The position numbers were made by a program, and so were the translations under genes. Of a stretch of 64,000 nt of DNA, positions 7,955 to 16,824 are shown one piece after another. The number at the start of each line of letters is the position of its first letter. Within the stretch, counting starts at the first letter, position 1. The DNA comes from Streptomyces sp. NBC_01481 (GTDB lineage: Bacteria; Actinomycetota; Actinomycetes; Streptomycetales; Streptomycetaceae). Where the stretch lies: NCBI RefSeq assembly GCF_026339995.1, contig NZ_JAPEPT010000003.1, positions 124,001-188,000 of the forward strand, written 5' to 3'. Below the pieces are notes generated by a model. That model had not been told where the DNA came from, ran no database searches, and saw only the letters and a program-made list of their open reading frames with translations.

Positions 7955-9508
7955 ATGCACGAGCTGAAGCAGGCCACCTCCCTCTACGAGGTGTTCGCCG
8001 GGCAGGCCGCCCAGCGCCCCGACACCGTGGCGATCACGGACGGCCCGCTCGACATCACATACCGCGAACTCGACACCGCGGCGCGGGAGTACCGCGCCGC
8101 CCTCGCGCTCCACGGCGTACGGCCCGGGGACCTGGTCGGCATCAGCCTCGAACGGGGCTGGGAAGTCGTCGCGGCGATCCTCGGCGTCATCGGCCACGGC
8201 TGCGGCTACGTTCCGCTGGACCCCTCGTACCCGGCGGACCGGCTCGCCTTCATGGCGCAGAACAGCGGCGTGCGCGCGGTGATCTCGGCGCCGGACAACG
8301 CCGCGCTGCCCGTCGGCGTCGACCGGGTGGCGCGCTCGGACAGCGATGCGGCCGCACCCGCCGAACCCCTTCCGAGGCCGGAGGGCACACCCGTCTACGT
8401 GATCTACACGTCGGGGTCGACGGGGCAGCCCAAGGGGGTGGCCGTCCCCGAGAGCGCGGTCCTCGAACTGTTCAGGTCCTGCTCGGACGGCCCGTTCGAT
8501 TTCGGTCCCGACGACACGTGGACGCAGTACTTCAGCTACAGCTTCGACTTCTCCGTATGGGAGATCTGGGGCAGTCTGCTGTTCGGCGGGCGGCTCGTGA
8601 TCGTGCCGCCGGAGACCGCCCGTCGTCCCGCGGCCTTCCTCGAACTCCTCGCCGAGCAACGGGTCACGGTGCTCAACGCAGTCCCGAGTTTCTTCAAGTA
8701 CATGCCGAAGGCGTACGAGCGTGCTCCCGTCCCGCTCTCCCTGCGCTACGTGGTCTTCGGCGGCGAGCAGCTGGACCCCATGTCGGTGCGCCGGTGGATG
8801 CAACTGCGTCCGGGCGCCGAGACGTTGGTCAACATGTACGGGATCACCGAGACGACCGTGCACACCACGTTCGGCGCGCTCACCGAGGACCGGGTGGCGT
8901 CCGACGGGTCCGGCACCTGGATCGGGGAGCCGCTCGCGCACCACCGGATGGCCGTGCTGACTCCGGAAGGGCGGCCGGCGCCCGAGAGCGAGCCGGGCGA
9001 GGTGTACATCGCGGGCCTGGGGCTCGCCGACGGATACTTCGGGCAGCCGGACCTGACGGCGGAGCGGTTCCCCCGGCTCAAGCTGGCCGGCGACGACGAG
9101 ACGCGCACCTGGTACCGCACGGGTGATGTCGCCCGGCGGCTGTCCGACGGCACGTACGAGTACCTAGGCCGCAACGACCGGCAGATCAGCCTGCGGGGGT
9201 TCCGCGTCGAACTCGGCGAGGTCGAGGCGGCCCTGCGCGCCGAGTCCGACGTCCTCGACGCGGTCGTTCTGACCGAGGAGACCGCGGGCGGTGAGTCGCT
9301 CCTCGTCGCCTATGTGGCCCTCGCCCAGGACCGGACGGCGACGGAGCAGCTCACCGCGCAGCTGCGCGAGGCGTGCCGCAAGCGGCTGCCCGCGCACATG
9401 CTGCCCAACCGGATCGTGGTGGTCTCGGAGATGCCGCTCGCCCCGTCGGGGAAGCTCGACAGGGCGCGGCTCGCCACCGACAGCGGGTTGCGGGTGGCCG
9501 TGCGATGA
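7955..9508 (+). CDS. Free-standing NRPS adenylation enzyme, predicted threonine
   Basis: 517 residues, a complete A domain (YTSGSTGQPKG, GGEQL, YGITET, YRTGD, LGRNDRQISLRGFRVE, final Lys in SGKLDR) and nothing else. Reading the ten specificity positions by eye gives D-F-W-N-V-G-M-V-H-K, a well-known threonine code. It has no carrier or condensation domain, so it must load a carrier in trans; the free carrier protein at 26118 is a candidate. ATG with AGGAG seven bases upstream. Its stop overlaps the CYTH gene (ATGA). Confidence 0.92.
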   Translation: MHELKQATSLYEVFAGQAAQRPDTVAITDGPLDITYRELDTAAREYRAALALHGVRPGDLVGISLERGWEVVAAILGVIGHGCGYVPLDPSYPADRLAFMAQNSGVRAVISAPDNAALPVGVDRVARSDSDAAAPAEPLPRPEGTPVYVIYTSGSTGQPKGVAVPESAVLELFRSCSDGPFDFGPDDTWTQYFSYSFDFSVWEIWGSLLFGGRLVIVPPETARRPAAFLELLAEQRVTVLNAVPSFFKYMPKAYERAPVPLSLRYVVFGGEQLDPMSVRRWMQLRPGAETLVNMYGITETTVHTTFGALTEDRVASDGSGTWIGEPLAHHRMAVLTPEGRPAPESEPGEVYIAGLGLADGYFGQPDLTAERFPRLKLAGDDETRTWYRTGDVARRLSDGTYEYLGRNDRQISLRGFRVELGEVEAALRAESDVLDAVVLTEETAGGESLLVAYVALAQDRTATEQLTAQLREACRKRLPAHMLPNRIVVVSEMPLAPSGKLDRARLATDSGLRVAVR

Positions 9509-10008
9509 GTCTGGAGATCGAGCGCAAGTTCACGGTGGCGGACGGCTGGCAGGTGCCCCCGGGTACGACCGGGGAGCAGCTGCGCCAGGCCTATCTGTCG
9601 CCGCAGGGCGCCCCCGTGGAATTCCGGGTCAGGTCCCGGCGGGACGCCCGCGTCATGACGGTGAAGACCTTCGACGCCGCTTCGGGTGCCATGGTGCGCC
9701 AGGAGGTCGAGTTCGAGATCGACGACGCGGTCTTCACGCAGCTCTGGGAACTGGCCGGCGGCGACTGCCTGAGCAAGTACCGCTGGAATGTTCCCCTGGA
9801 ACACCACGTGGCGACCGTCGACGAGTACGACGGGACCCTGGCCGGATTGCGCGTCGTCGAGGTCGAGTTCGGCAGTCTGGAGGAGGCCAGGAGCTTCCAG
9901 CCGCCCGACTGGTTCGGCGAGGAAGTGACCGGCAGCCCGGCCTGGAGCAACCGTGAACTCGCGGCTTCGGCACCAGCGGTGCCCGACGAACAAGGAGAGA
10001 CCCGATGA
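9505..10008 (+). CDS. CYTH-domain protein (triphosphate-tunnel family)
   Basis: 167 residues beginning with the diagnostic ExExK signature (E4, E6, K8). The family binds triphosphorylated substrates in a beta tunnel and includes inorganic triphosphatase, thiamine triphosphatase and class IV adenylate cyclase. Later charged strands (EFRVRSRRD, VKTF, VEVEFG) match the tunnel layout. It sits between an adenylation enzyme and a phosphatase and overlaps both genes by ATGA, so it is part of the operon rather than a passenger. Its substrate here is unknown; cleaving PPPi or a triphosphorylated pathway compound are possibilities. Confidence 0.85.
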   Translation: MSLEIERKFTVADGWQVPPGTTGEQLRQAYLSPQGAPVEFRVRSRRDARVMTVKTFDAASGAMVRQEVEFEIDDAVFTQLWELAGGDCLSKYRWNVPLEHHVATVDEYDGTLAGLRVVEVEFGSLEEARSFQPPDWFGEEVTGSPAWSNRELAASAPAVPDEQGETR

Positions 10009-10742
10009 ACCGGCACGTTGCGTTCGAGCGACTGCACAACTTCCGTGACCTGGGCGGCTACCGCTCGGCCGACGGCAGGATCGTCGCCTGGCAGACGCTG
10101 TACCGGGCCGACTCGCTCGGCAAGCTGCAGGGGGCCGACTGGGAGCGCTTCCTGGCGCTCGGCGTGCAGACCGTCATCGACTTGCGCTATCCCTGGGAGA
10201 TCGAGGCCAAGGGCCGGGTACCCGAGGCCGAGCGCTTCCACTACGTCAACCTGAGCATCGAGCACCAGCCGTACGACCAGGCGGAGATCTCCCCCGACGT
10301 CGACCCGTGGCGCTACCTCGCCGACCGGTTCGCCGAGGTCACCGAGGACGGGGCCGAGGAGATCCGGCAGGTCCTGGAGCAGATCGCGGAGGCCCCCGGC
10401 CCCGTCGTCTTCCACTGCACGTCGGGCAAGGACCGCACCGGGCTCATCGGGGTGTTCGTCCTCACCTTGCTCGGCGTGGACCGCAAGGACGTCCTCGCGG
10501 ACTTCGAGCTGACGGAGCTGGCCACGGAGCGCTTGCTCGCGGACTGGCACACCGCCAACCCCGACCGGGTCATGAAGTGGCCCGGCTACGGACGCGCTCC
10601 CGCAGAGATCATGGACCTGGTCCTGGCCGACCTCGAATCCCGCTACGGATCCGTGCACGGCTACCTCAAGGACCGGGTCAAGCTCACGGACGGCACGGTC
10701 GACCGGCTGCGGTCCCGGCTCCTCACCGGCGGGGACGCCTGA
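10005..10742 (+). CDS. Tyrosine-phosphatase-fold phosphatase (IphP / Y_phosphatase3 type)
   Basis: 245 residues. It opens with HNFRDLGGYRSADG, typical of IphP-like phosphatases, and carries the P-loop HCTSGKDRTG (C138 nucleophile, R144). Asp in the CxxGKDRTG loop is usual for this class, which acts on proteins, nucleotides or phospholipids. No signal peptide is seen, so it is probably cytoplasmic. It is coupled to the CYTH gene by ATGA and followed four bases later by the aminopeptidase. In a cluster with two kinase-like proteins it may remove a protecting phosphate; that is inference. Confidence 0.9.
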   Translation: MNRHVAFERLHNFRDLGGYRSADGRIVAWQTLYRADSLGKLQGADWERFLALGVQTVIDLRYPWEIEAKGRVPEAERFHYVNLSIEHQPYDQAEISPDVDPWRYLADRFAEVTEDGAEEIRQVLEQIAEAPGPVVFHCTSGKDRTGLIGVFVLTLLGVDRKDVLADFELTELATERLLADWHTANPDRVMKWPGYGRAPAEIMDLVLADLESRYGSVHGYLKDRVKLTDGTVDRLRSRLLTGGDA

Positions 10743-10745
10743 CGC

Positions 10746-13367
10746 ATGCCCGGGACGAACCTGACGGCCCAAGAGGCCGAACACCGCTCTCACGCGGTCA
10801 CCGTGGACACGTACGACATCGCGCTCGACCTGCGTGACGCCGCCGGCTCCGCCACCTTCCCGTCGGTGACGGAGATCAGCTTCGACTGCGCCGACCCGGA
10901 CGCGCCGGTCTTCCTCGACCTGCGGGCTCCCGAGGTCCGGGAGGTCGTGGTCAACGGCCGTGCCCTGGCCGCGGACCTGGTCTTCCGGGACTCCCGGATC
11001 GAGCTCTCGCACCTCGTGGCCGGCCGCAACGAGGTGCGGGTGGTGGCGGACTGCGCGTACACGAACACCGGCGAAGGGCTGCACCGCTTCACCGACCCGG
11101 TCGACGGCAACATCTACCTCTACTCCCAGTTCGAGGTCGCTGACGCCCGGCGGGTCTTCGCGTGCTTCGACCAGCCGGATCTGAAGGCGCAGTTCCGCTT
11201 CACCGTGACCGCGCCCGCCGATTGGACGGTGGTCTCCAACTCGGCCGCCGACACCGTCGCAGAGGCCGGCGACGAGGACGGGGACGTGCGCCAAGGGGAC
11301 GCCACCGTCTGGTCGTTCGGGCGGACACCCAGGCTCTCCACGTACGTCGTCTCCCTCGTGGCCGGCCCCTACCACGCCGTGCGCGCGGAGCACCGGCGTG
11401 GCGACCGCACCATCCCGCTCGGCCTGTACTGCAGGAAGAGCCTGGCCGAACACCTCGACCCCGACGAGATCTTCGCGGTGACGCGGCAGGGCTTCGACTG
11501 GTTCGAGGACCGGTTCGGTCACCCCTACCCCTTCGAGAAGTACGACCAGATCTTCGTCCCGGGCTTCAACGCGGGGGCCATGGAGAACGCGGCCGCCGTC
11601 ACGTTCCACGAGAAGTACGTCTTCCGCTCGCGGGCCACCGAAGCCGCCCACCGCAAGCGGGCCGCGACGATCCTCCACGAGCTCAGCCACATGTGGTTCG
11701 GCGATCTGGTCACCATGGCGTGGTGGAGCGATCTGTGGCTCAACGAGTCCTTCGCCACGTACAGTTCGTTCGCCTGCCAGGCGCTCGGGCCCGACCCGCG
11801 GTGGGCCGACTCGTGGACGACGTTCGCCAACCACCAGAAGGCCAAGGCGTACCGCCAGGACCAGCTTCCCTCCACCCACCCCGTCGTGGCGGAGATCCGC
11901 GACCTCGACGACGTCCTCGTCAACTTCGACGGCATCACCTACGCCAAGGGCGCCTCCGTCCTGAAGCAGCTGGTCGCGTACGTCGGCATGGACGCCTTCT
12001 TCGAGGGCGTACGCGCCTACTTCGCCGCTCACGCCTACGGCAACACGCGGCTGAGGGACCTGCTGGGGGCACTGGAGGAGGCTTCGGGGCGCGACCTGGG
12101 CACCTGGTCCAAGCAGTGGCTGGAGACCGCGGGGATCAATGTGCTGCGGCCCGAGATCGAGACGGACGCGGACGGCATCATCACCGCCTTCCGCATCCGC
12201 CAGGAGGCAAAGGACCTGCCGCCCGGCGTCCCCGGCGAGGCGACGCTGCGCCCGCACCGCATTGCGGTGGGCTCCTACACGCTGGACGGCGAGAACGGGG
12301 AGCTGCGGCGCACGCACCGCACGGAACTGGACGTCGCCGCCGCCGCGTACACGGATGTACCCGACATGGTGGGGCGCCGCCGCCCCGACGTGGTGCTGCT
12401 GAACGACGACGACCTCAGCTATGCCAAGGTCCGCTTCGACAACGCGTCCCTGCGCGCTCTGACGCGGCACCTCGGCTCCTTCGCCGACCCGCTGCCCCGC
12501 GCCCTGTGCTGGGCCGCGGCGTGGGACATGACGCGGGACGGAGAGCTGGCCGCCCGGGACTACCTGAGCCTGGTGCTCTCCGCGATCGGCTCGGAGAGCG
12601 ACATCGGCGTCGTGGAGTCACTGCACCGCCAGGTCCTGCAAGCCCTGAAGCACTTCACCGACCCCGCCGAGCGCGTGCGCCTCACGGCCGACTGGGCCGG
12701 CGCCGCCCTCGAACGGCTGCGCGCCGCCGAGCCCGGCAGCGACCACCAACTCGCCTGGATGCGGGCCTTCGTCACGGCCGCCCGCACCGACGCGCACCTC
12801 TATCTGCTCGCCGCGCTCCTCGACGGAGCGACACCGGTGCCCGGGCTCGCCGTGGACGCCGAGGTGCGTTGGGCGATCGTGGTGCGCCTGGCCGCCGCCG
12901 GACGCCTCGACGAGGACGGCATCGCGGCCGAGCAGCGCCGTGACCCCACACCCGCGGGCGAGTGCCACGCGGCGACGGCCCGTGCCGGCCGGCCCGACGC
13001 GGAAGCCAAGGCAGCCGCCTGGGCGGCCGTGGTGGACCGCGGCGACCTGCCCAACCAGCTCCAGCGGGCGGTCATCGCGGGCTTCGCCGAGACCCTCGAC
13101 CCCGCCCTGCTCGCGCCGTACACCGACCGGTACTTCGAAGCGGTCCTCGGCGTGTGGGAGACCAGGAGCCACGAGATGGCCAAGCAGATCGTCCTCGGTC
13201 TGTACCCCGCAGTGGCGGACGGCCGCACCGCGCTCGACAGGGCCGAGGCCTGGCTGGAGCGCCACGCCGCGGCCCCGCCCGCGCTGCGCCGCCTGATCCT
13301 GGAGCAGTACGACGACGCCGGGCGCGCCCAGCGAGCACAGGCCACCGACCGCGCCCGGAGGGGATAG
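10746..13367 (+). CDS. Aminopeptidase N, M1 zinc metallopeptidase
   Basis: 873 residues, the usual length of actinobacterial PepN. The GAMEN substrate motif and the zinc site HELSH with the distal Glu (H311, H315, E334) are intact, and the ERAP1-like C-terminal helices are present. No signal peptide. PepN is normally a housekeeping enzyme; here it lies inside the operon, between the phosphatase and the kinase-like gene with two- to three-base gaps. It could trim an aminoacyl group from a precursor or serve as a duplicated target or resistance enzyme. The sequence does not choose between these. Confidence 0.93.
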   Translation: MPGTNLTAQEAEHRSHAVTVDTYDIALDLRDAAGSATFPSVTEISFDCADPDAPVFLDLRAPEVREVVVNGRALAADLVFRDSRIELSHLVAGRNEVRVVADCAYTNTGEGLHRFTDPVDGNIYLYSQFEVADARRVFACFDQPDLKAQFRFTVTAPADWTVVSNSAADTVAEAGDEDGDVRQGDATVWSFGRTPRLSTYVVSLVAGPYHAVRAEHRRGDRTIPLGLYCRKSLAEHLDPDEIFAVTRQGFDWFEDRFGHPYPFEKYDQIFVPGFNAGAMENAAAVTFHEKYVFRSRATEAAHRKRAATILHELSHMWFGDLVTMAWWSDLWLNESFATYSSFACQALGPDPRWADSWTTFANHQKAKAYRQDQLPSTHPVVAEIRDLDDVLVNFDGITYAKGASVLKQLVAYVGMDAFFEGVRAYFAAHAYGNTRLRDLLGALEEASGRDLGTWSKQWLETAGINVLRPEIETDADGIITAFRIRQEAKDLPPGVPGEATLRPHRIAVGSYTLDGENGELRRTHRTELDVAAAAYTDVPDMVGRRRPDVVLLNDDDLSYAKVRFDNASLRALTRHLGSFADPLPRALCWAAAWDMTRDGELAARDYLSLVLSAIGSESDIGVVESLHRQVLQALKHFTDPAERVRLTADWAGAALERLRAAEPGSDHQLAWMRAFVTAARTDAHLYLLAALLDGATPVPGLAVDAEVRWAIVVRLAAAGRLDEDGIAAEQRRDPTPAGECHAATARAGRPDAEAKAAAWAAVVDRGDLPNQLQRAVIAGFAETLDPALLAPYTDRYFEAVLGVWETRSHEMAKQIVLGLYPAVADGRTALDRAEAWLERHAAAPPALRRLILEQYDDAGRAQRAQATDRARRG

Positions 13368-13369
13368 GC

Positions 13370-14314
13370 ATGCGAGAAGACCTTTACGAGTTCTACGGGT
13401 ACCAGGTCGCTTGCACGGCGCCCCCGGAAGCCGAGGCCGTGGTGGGCAGGCTCTTCGGTGCCCCGCTGCGGACCGGCGAGGTGGCCCGGTCGCCCTGGAC
13501 GCCGCAGACCGTGCACCTGTCCATCGAGCTGACCGACACGGACCGCGAACCCGTGCCGCCGCCCTACTTCCCGGAGCACTGGGACACCTCGGACGTGGTC
13601 GTCCTCGACACCGGAAGCTCCCGGGCGGCGATCACCCCCGCGCGCTGGACGGTACGGGTGACGCTGGCACGCTCCGACCTCAACGACCCCATCGTGTGGG
13701 GCCGCTGGCTCGTCGAGAAGGCCTTCCTCGTCCTCACGCTCCGCTCCGACCGGCACTACGGGCTGCACGCCGGCGCGCTGTCCGTCGACGGCCGCGCCGC
13801 CCTGGTCACCGCGGGCAGCGGTGTCGGCAAGTCGACCTTCACGGCATGGGGCCTTTTCAAGGGCGCCGACTTCGCCGGCGAGGACGCCATGATGCGGCAC
13901 ATCGACGACACGGAGGGCCGGTTCTGGGGCTACCCCCGCTGTGCCTACCTCGACCCGGCTCTGATCAAGAGCAGGCCGGAGCTCGCCGACGCGCCGGCCG
14001 CGCAGGTTCCCGCGCGCGACAAGAACCGCATCGAATGGCCCGCTCTCTACGAGAGCCGGTTGCGGCCCGCCGTACGCCCGCGGGCCCTGCTCGTGCTGAC
14101 CCGGGACCACGAGACGGTCCGGCCACTCGAGGTCGACGCGGTACTCGACCTGTGCCGCAGCGACTTCGCGGCGGGCAAGGACAGCCCCGCCGTACTGGAG
14201 CAGGTGGAGAGCGACCTGCGCGTGCTGCTCTCGGACATGACAGTCCTCCAGTTCGGCCTCTCCACCGACCTGGACATCAACTTCGAACGCCTGGCAGCAG
14301 TGCTGCACGGCTGA
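13370..14314 (+). CDS. HPr-kinase-like P-loop protein, paralogue of the FkbH C-terminal extension
   Basis: 314 residues aligning over its length with the C-terminal half of the FkbH fusion: FYGYQVAC, VWGRWLVEKAF, LHAGAL, Walker A TAGSGVGKST (K154), GEDAMMRH and WGYPR. HprK phosphorylates a Ser of the PTS protein HPr; no HPr-like gene is here, so another hydroxyl substrate is likely. Similar HprK-related proteins occur with PqqD-fold proteins and nucleotidyltransferases in an undefined bacterial system, and with lasso-peptide kinases. Both partner types occur in this cluster. ATG is preceded by GGAGGGG. Confidence 0.85.
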   Translation: MREDLYEFYGYQVACTAPPEAEAVVGRLFGAPLRTGEVARSPWTPQTVHLSIELTDTDREPVPPPYFPEHWDTSDVVVLDTGSSRAAITPARWTVRVTLARSDLNDPIVWGRWLVEKAFLVLTLRSDRHYGLHAGALSVDGRAALVTAGSGVGKSTFTAWGLFKGADFAGEDAMMRHIDDTEGRFWGYPRCAYLDPALIKSRPELADAPAAQVPARDKNRIEWPALYESRLRPAVRPRALLVLTRDHETVRPLEVDAVLDLCRSDFAAGKDSPAVLEQVESDLRVLLSDMTVLQFGLSTDLDINFERLAAVLHG

Positions 14315-14332
14315 CACCGGACCCGCACCACC

Positions 14333-15307
14333 ATGAACGAGAGAGTGATAGGCGACATGGGCCCCACGAACTGGAGCACCCTCACGCGTATGCCGGTCAA
14401 GGCGTACCACTACGAGCTCGACACCTGTTTCCGCGAAGGGTTGAGCGAGTGCCAGGAGGCCTTCGGCGGCCGGCGGGACGAGGTCCTTCACCGCTCCGCG
14501 CTGATGCTGGTCAAGCCCGACGGCGTGGCCACCGGGAAGCTCAAGGTCATCCTGGACTTCCTGACCGATCACGACTTCAGCGTCGTCGGCGCCGACATGT
14601 TCCACTTCAACCGGCACACCGGCCGTGAACTCTGGCGCCACCAGCACACGTTGGCCTCGCTGGACCGCCTCGCCGTCAACGACATCGTGCTGCAGGCCGG
14701 CCCCACCCTGATGCTGCTCCTGCGCAGCCACGGCAGCCACGCCGTCCCCGCGACCGTCCACCTCAGCTCGCTCAAGGGGAAGGCGGACATCTCGCAGCAG
14801 GCCGCGGACAGCCTGCGCAGCCTCCTGAAGCGTCCCAACCGGCTGTGCAGCATGATCCACTGTGCCGATGAGCCGGCCGACCTGGTCCGCGAGCTGAACC
14901 TGCTGATGGATCCCGCACCGCGTCACCGGCTGCTCGGCCGGCTGACGGAAGGCGTCCCGTCCCCGGCGGACGAGGAGCTCCTCGACCGGGCGCTGCACTC
15001 CGGCGAGTTCGGAGGGGTCAACCTCGACCGTGCGGCCGCCGCGCGGCGCATCGACGAGCTGGTCACGGAGCGCGCCGCCGAGCGTCCCGACCTCGCGGAG
15101 CCCGCGGGGCGGATCCGGGCGTGGCTGGAGGGTGCGGAGCGCGGTGAACTGCTGCCGTGGCGGGAGTTCGCCGGTGTCCTCGCCTCGCTCGAACTCAAGC
15201 TGGACGTCTGGGATCTCGCCATCGTGGGCGCCAGCCACATCCTGGAGGACGAGCCCGGCGCCATCAAGGTGATCGGCAATCCGGCACCCGGCTCCTGGCT
15301 CACGTGA
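14333..15307 (+). CDS. Nucleoside-diphosphate-kinase-like protein with a C-terminal extension
   Basis: 324 residues, about twice the size of an NDP kinase. ALMLVKPDGV (residues 56-65) matches the NDK N-terminal strand and RLCSMIHCADEPADLVREL (H176) matches the segment holding the phospho-accepting His (NIIHGSDS in true NDKs). The insert between them is longer than usual, and ~130 helical residues without a recognised domain follow. It may move gamma-phosphates in the same pathway as the neighbouring kinase-like proteins. The start could be the ATG eight codons later (14357). Confidence 0.72.
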   Translation: MNERVIGDMGPTNWSTLTRMPVKAYHYELDTCFREGLSECQEAFGGRRDEVLHRSALMLVKPDGVATGKLKVILDFLTDHDFSVVGADMFHFNRHTGRELWRHQHTLASLDRLAVNDIVLQAGPTLMLLLRSHGSHAVPATVHLSSLKGKADISQQAADSLRSLLKRPNRLCSMIHCADEPADLVRELNLLMDPAPRHRLLGRLTEGVPSPADEELLDRALHSGEFGGVNLDRAAAARRIDELVTERAAERPDLAEPAGRIRAWLEGAERGELLPWREFAGVLASLELKLDVWDLAIVGASHILEDEPGAIKVIGNPAPGSWLT

Positions 15308-15342
15308 TCCCGTCCGTCGTGCGGCTCGCCCCGGGAGATGCC

Positions 15343-16035
15343 ATGGCACTGCCTCCAGGGGTTCCGGTCCCGGTAGCGGGACCGGAACCCTCTCCCTCTC
15401 TGTTCCTGGTGCACGCCGAGGACTTGGCGGGGGAGTGGGAAGGTGCCCTGGCGGCGGTGCTCAGCGAGGAGGAGCGGGCCAGGGCCGCTCGGTTCCGCCG
15501 CAGTGAGGACAGGGACACGTATGCGGTCACCCACTTCGCGCTGCGGCTCGTCCTCGGCCGTCTCCTCGGCGTGGCCCCGGCCGCCGTGCCGTTCACCCGC
15601 CGGGCCTGCCCGGGCTGCGGCGAACCGCATGGCCGGCCGGGCGTGCCGGGCGATCCGCTGCACTTCTCCCTGAGCCACAGCGACCACCTGGGACTCATCG
15701 CCGTCGCCACCACGCCCGTGGGCGTGGACGTGGAGAAGACCGCGAGTGCCGAGGCGGCGGCACCGCTCGTCCCGTCCCTGCACCCGACCGAGTGCGCCGA
15801 GCTGGGCAGGCTCCCGGAGTCCGAACTGCCACGGGCCTTCACCCGCACCTGGTGCCGGAAGGAGGCCTACCTGAAGGGCATCGGAACCGGTCTCTCGCGT
15901 CCGCTGTCGGAGGACTACGTCAGCGCGACACCGGAGCCGGCCGCCCCGCCCGGCTGGCAGATCGCCGATGTTCCCCTCGGCGCGGACGACATGGCCGCCG
16001 CCGTCGCCGTCGCCGTCCATCGCCACCACATCTGA
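15343..16035 (+). CDS. 4'-phosphopantetheinyl transferase, Sfp type
   Basis: About 230 residues with the Sfp-type signatures GVDVEK and WCRKEAYLKGIGTGL (the WxxKEAxxK block). It would install phosphopantetheine on the carrier domains of the cluster (PKS ACPs, FkbJ, A-T, free PCP). I chose the ATG with GGGAG five bases upstream; an in-frame GTG overlapping the previous stop (15304) would add 13 residues and cannot be excluded. A PPTase placed inside the cluster supports the view that the carriers are active. Confidence 0.93.
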   Translation: MALPPGVPVPVAGPEPSPSLFLVHAEDLAGEWEGALAAVLSEEERARAARFRRSEDRDTYAVTHFALRLVLGRLLGVAPAAVPFTRRACPGCGEPHGRPGVPGDPLHFSLSHSDHLGLIAVATTPVGVDVEKTASAEAAAPLVPSLHPTECAELGRLPESELPRAFTRTWCRKEAYLKGIGTGLSRPLSEDYVSATPEPAAPPGWQIADVPLGADDMAAAVAVAVHRHHI

Positions 16036-16053
16036 TCCAGGAAGGCCCCCACA

Positions 16054-16824
16054 GTGCGTGTTCGAACGACCGCCCAGCCACAATGGTGGTCGCGGCTGCG
16101 ACCGTACGGGGAGCCCGTGCCCGTACCCCGCGCCCGGCTCCTCGTCGTGCCGCACTCCGGCGGTGGCCCCAACCGCTATCTGCGGCTGTTCGGTGATCTC
16201 CCCGACGACGTGGAGATACTCGGGCTCACGCTCCCGGGCCGGGAGCGCCGCAGGACGGAGTCGCCCGGTGCCACCCTGGACGAGGTGCTCACCAGCCTCG
16301 CGGCGATCCGTCGGCCCGAACTGCCCACGCTGATACTCGGCCACAGCCTGGGTGCGACGCTCGGTCTCCACCTCGCGCACGCCCTCGGCGAGCACTGCGT
16401 CGGTCTGATCGCGTCAGGGCAGGAGCCTCGCGACGGAATCGGCTGGCTCTCCGAGCACTCCAGCGACGAGGACGTCCTGCGGCTGCTCGAACTCGGCGGG
16501 GACATGCCGTCCGTGATCCTGGAGGACTCGGGATGGCGCACGGCCCTCTTGGACAACCTGCGCGCGGACCTCAGGCTCGGCAGGGAGAGCGCCGAGCGGA
16601 GCAGGGGCATGCGCATCGACGCACCCATCACCGTGCTGTGCGGACGAGAAGACCGTCTGGTCAACCAGGACGTGCTGCCGGGGTGGGGCGCCCACTCGGC
16701 CGCGGAGTGCGAGGTGCACGTCTTCCCCGGCGGCCACTTCGCCCTCTTCGATCCCGTCAACAGGGCGCAGTACGTCGAGGCGGTCGAGCGCCGCTTCGCC
16801 GCGATCGCCGAATTCGCCGGCTGA
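16054..16824 (+). CDS. Type II thioesterase (alpha/beta hydrolase)
   Basis: 256 residues. Nucleophile elbow GHSLGA, then the acid in CGREDRLV and the His in GGHFALFD; LLVVPHSGGG near the N-terminus is typical of type II thioesterases. These enzymes hydrolyse mis-primed or stalled acyl groups from carrier proteins. GTG start with GGAAGG upstream. It is the last gene of the left operon; a 430-base gap follows. A second, divergent thioesterase is encoded at 26401. Confidence 0.92.
   Translation: MRVRTTAQPQWWSRLRPYGEPVPVPRARLLVVPHSGGGPNRYLRLFGDLPDDVEILGLTLPGRERRRTESPGATLDEVLTSLAAIRRPELPTLILGHSLGATLGLHLAHALGEHCVGLIASGQEPRDGIGWLSEHSSDEDVLRLLELGGDMPSVILEDSGWRTALLDNLRADLRLGRESAERSRGMRIDAPITVLCGREDRLVNQDVLPGWGAHSAAECEVHVFPGGHFALFDPVNRAQYVEAVERRFAAIAEFAG

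Noticed and set aside
9591..12470. Minus-strand frame of 959 codons
   Set aside because: Mirrors the third-position GC bias of the CYTH, phosphatase and aminopeptidase genes; no family resemblance.
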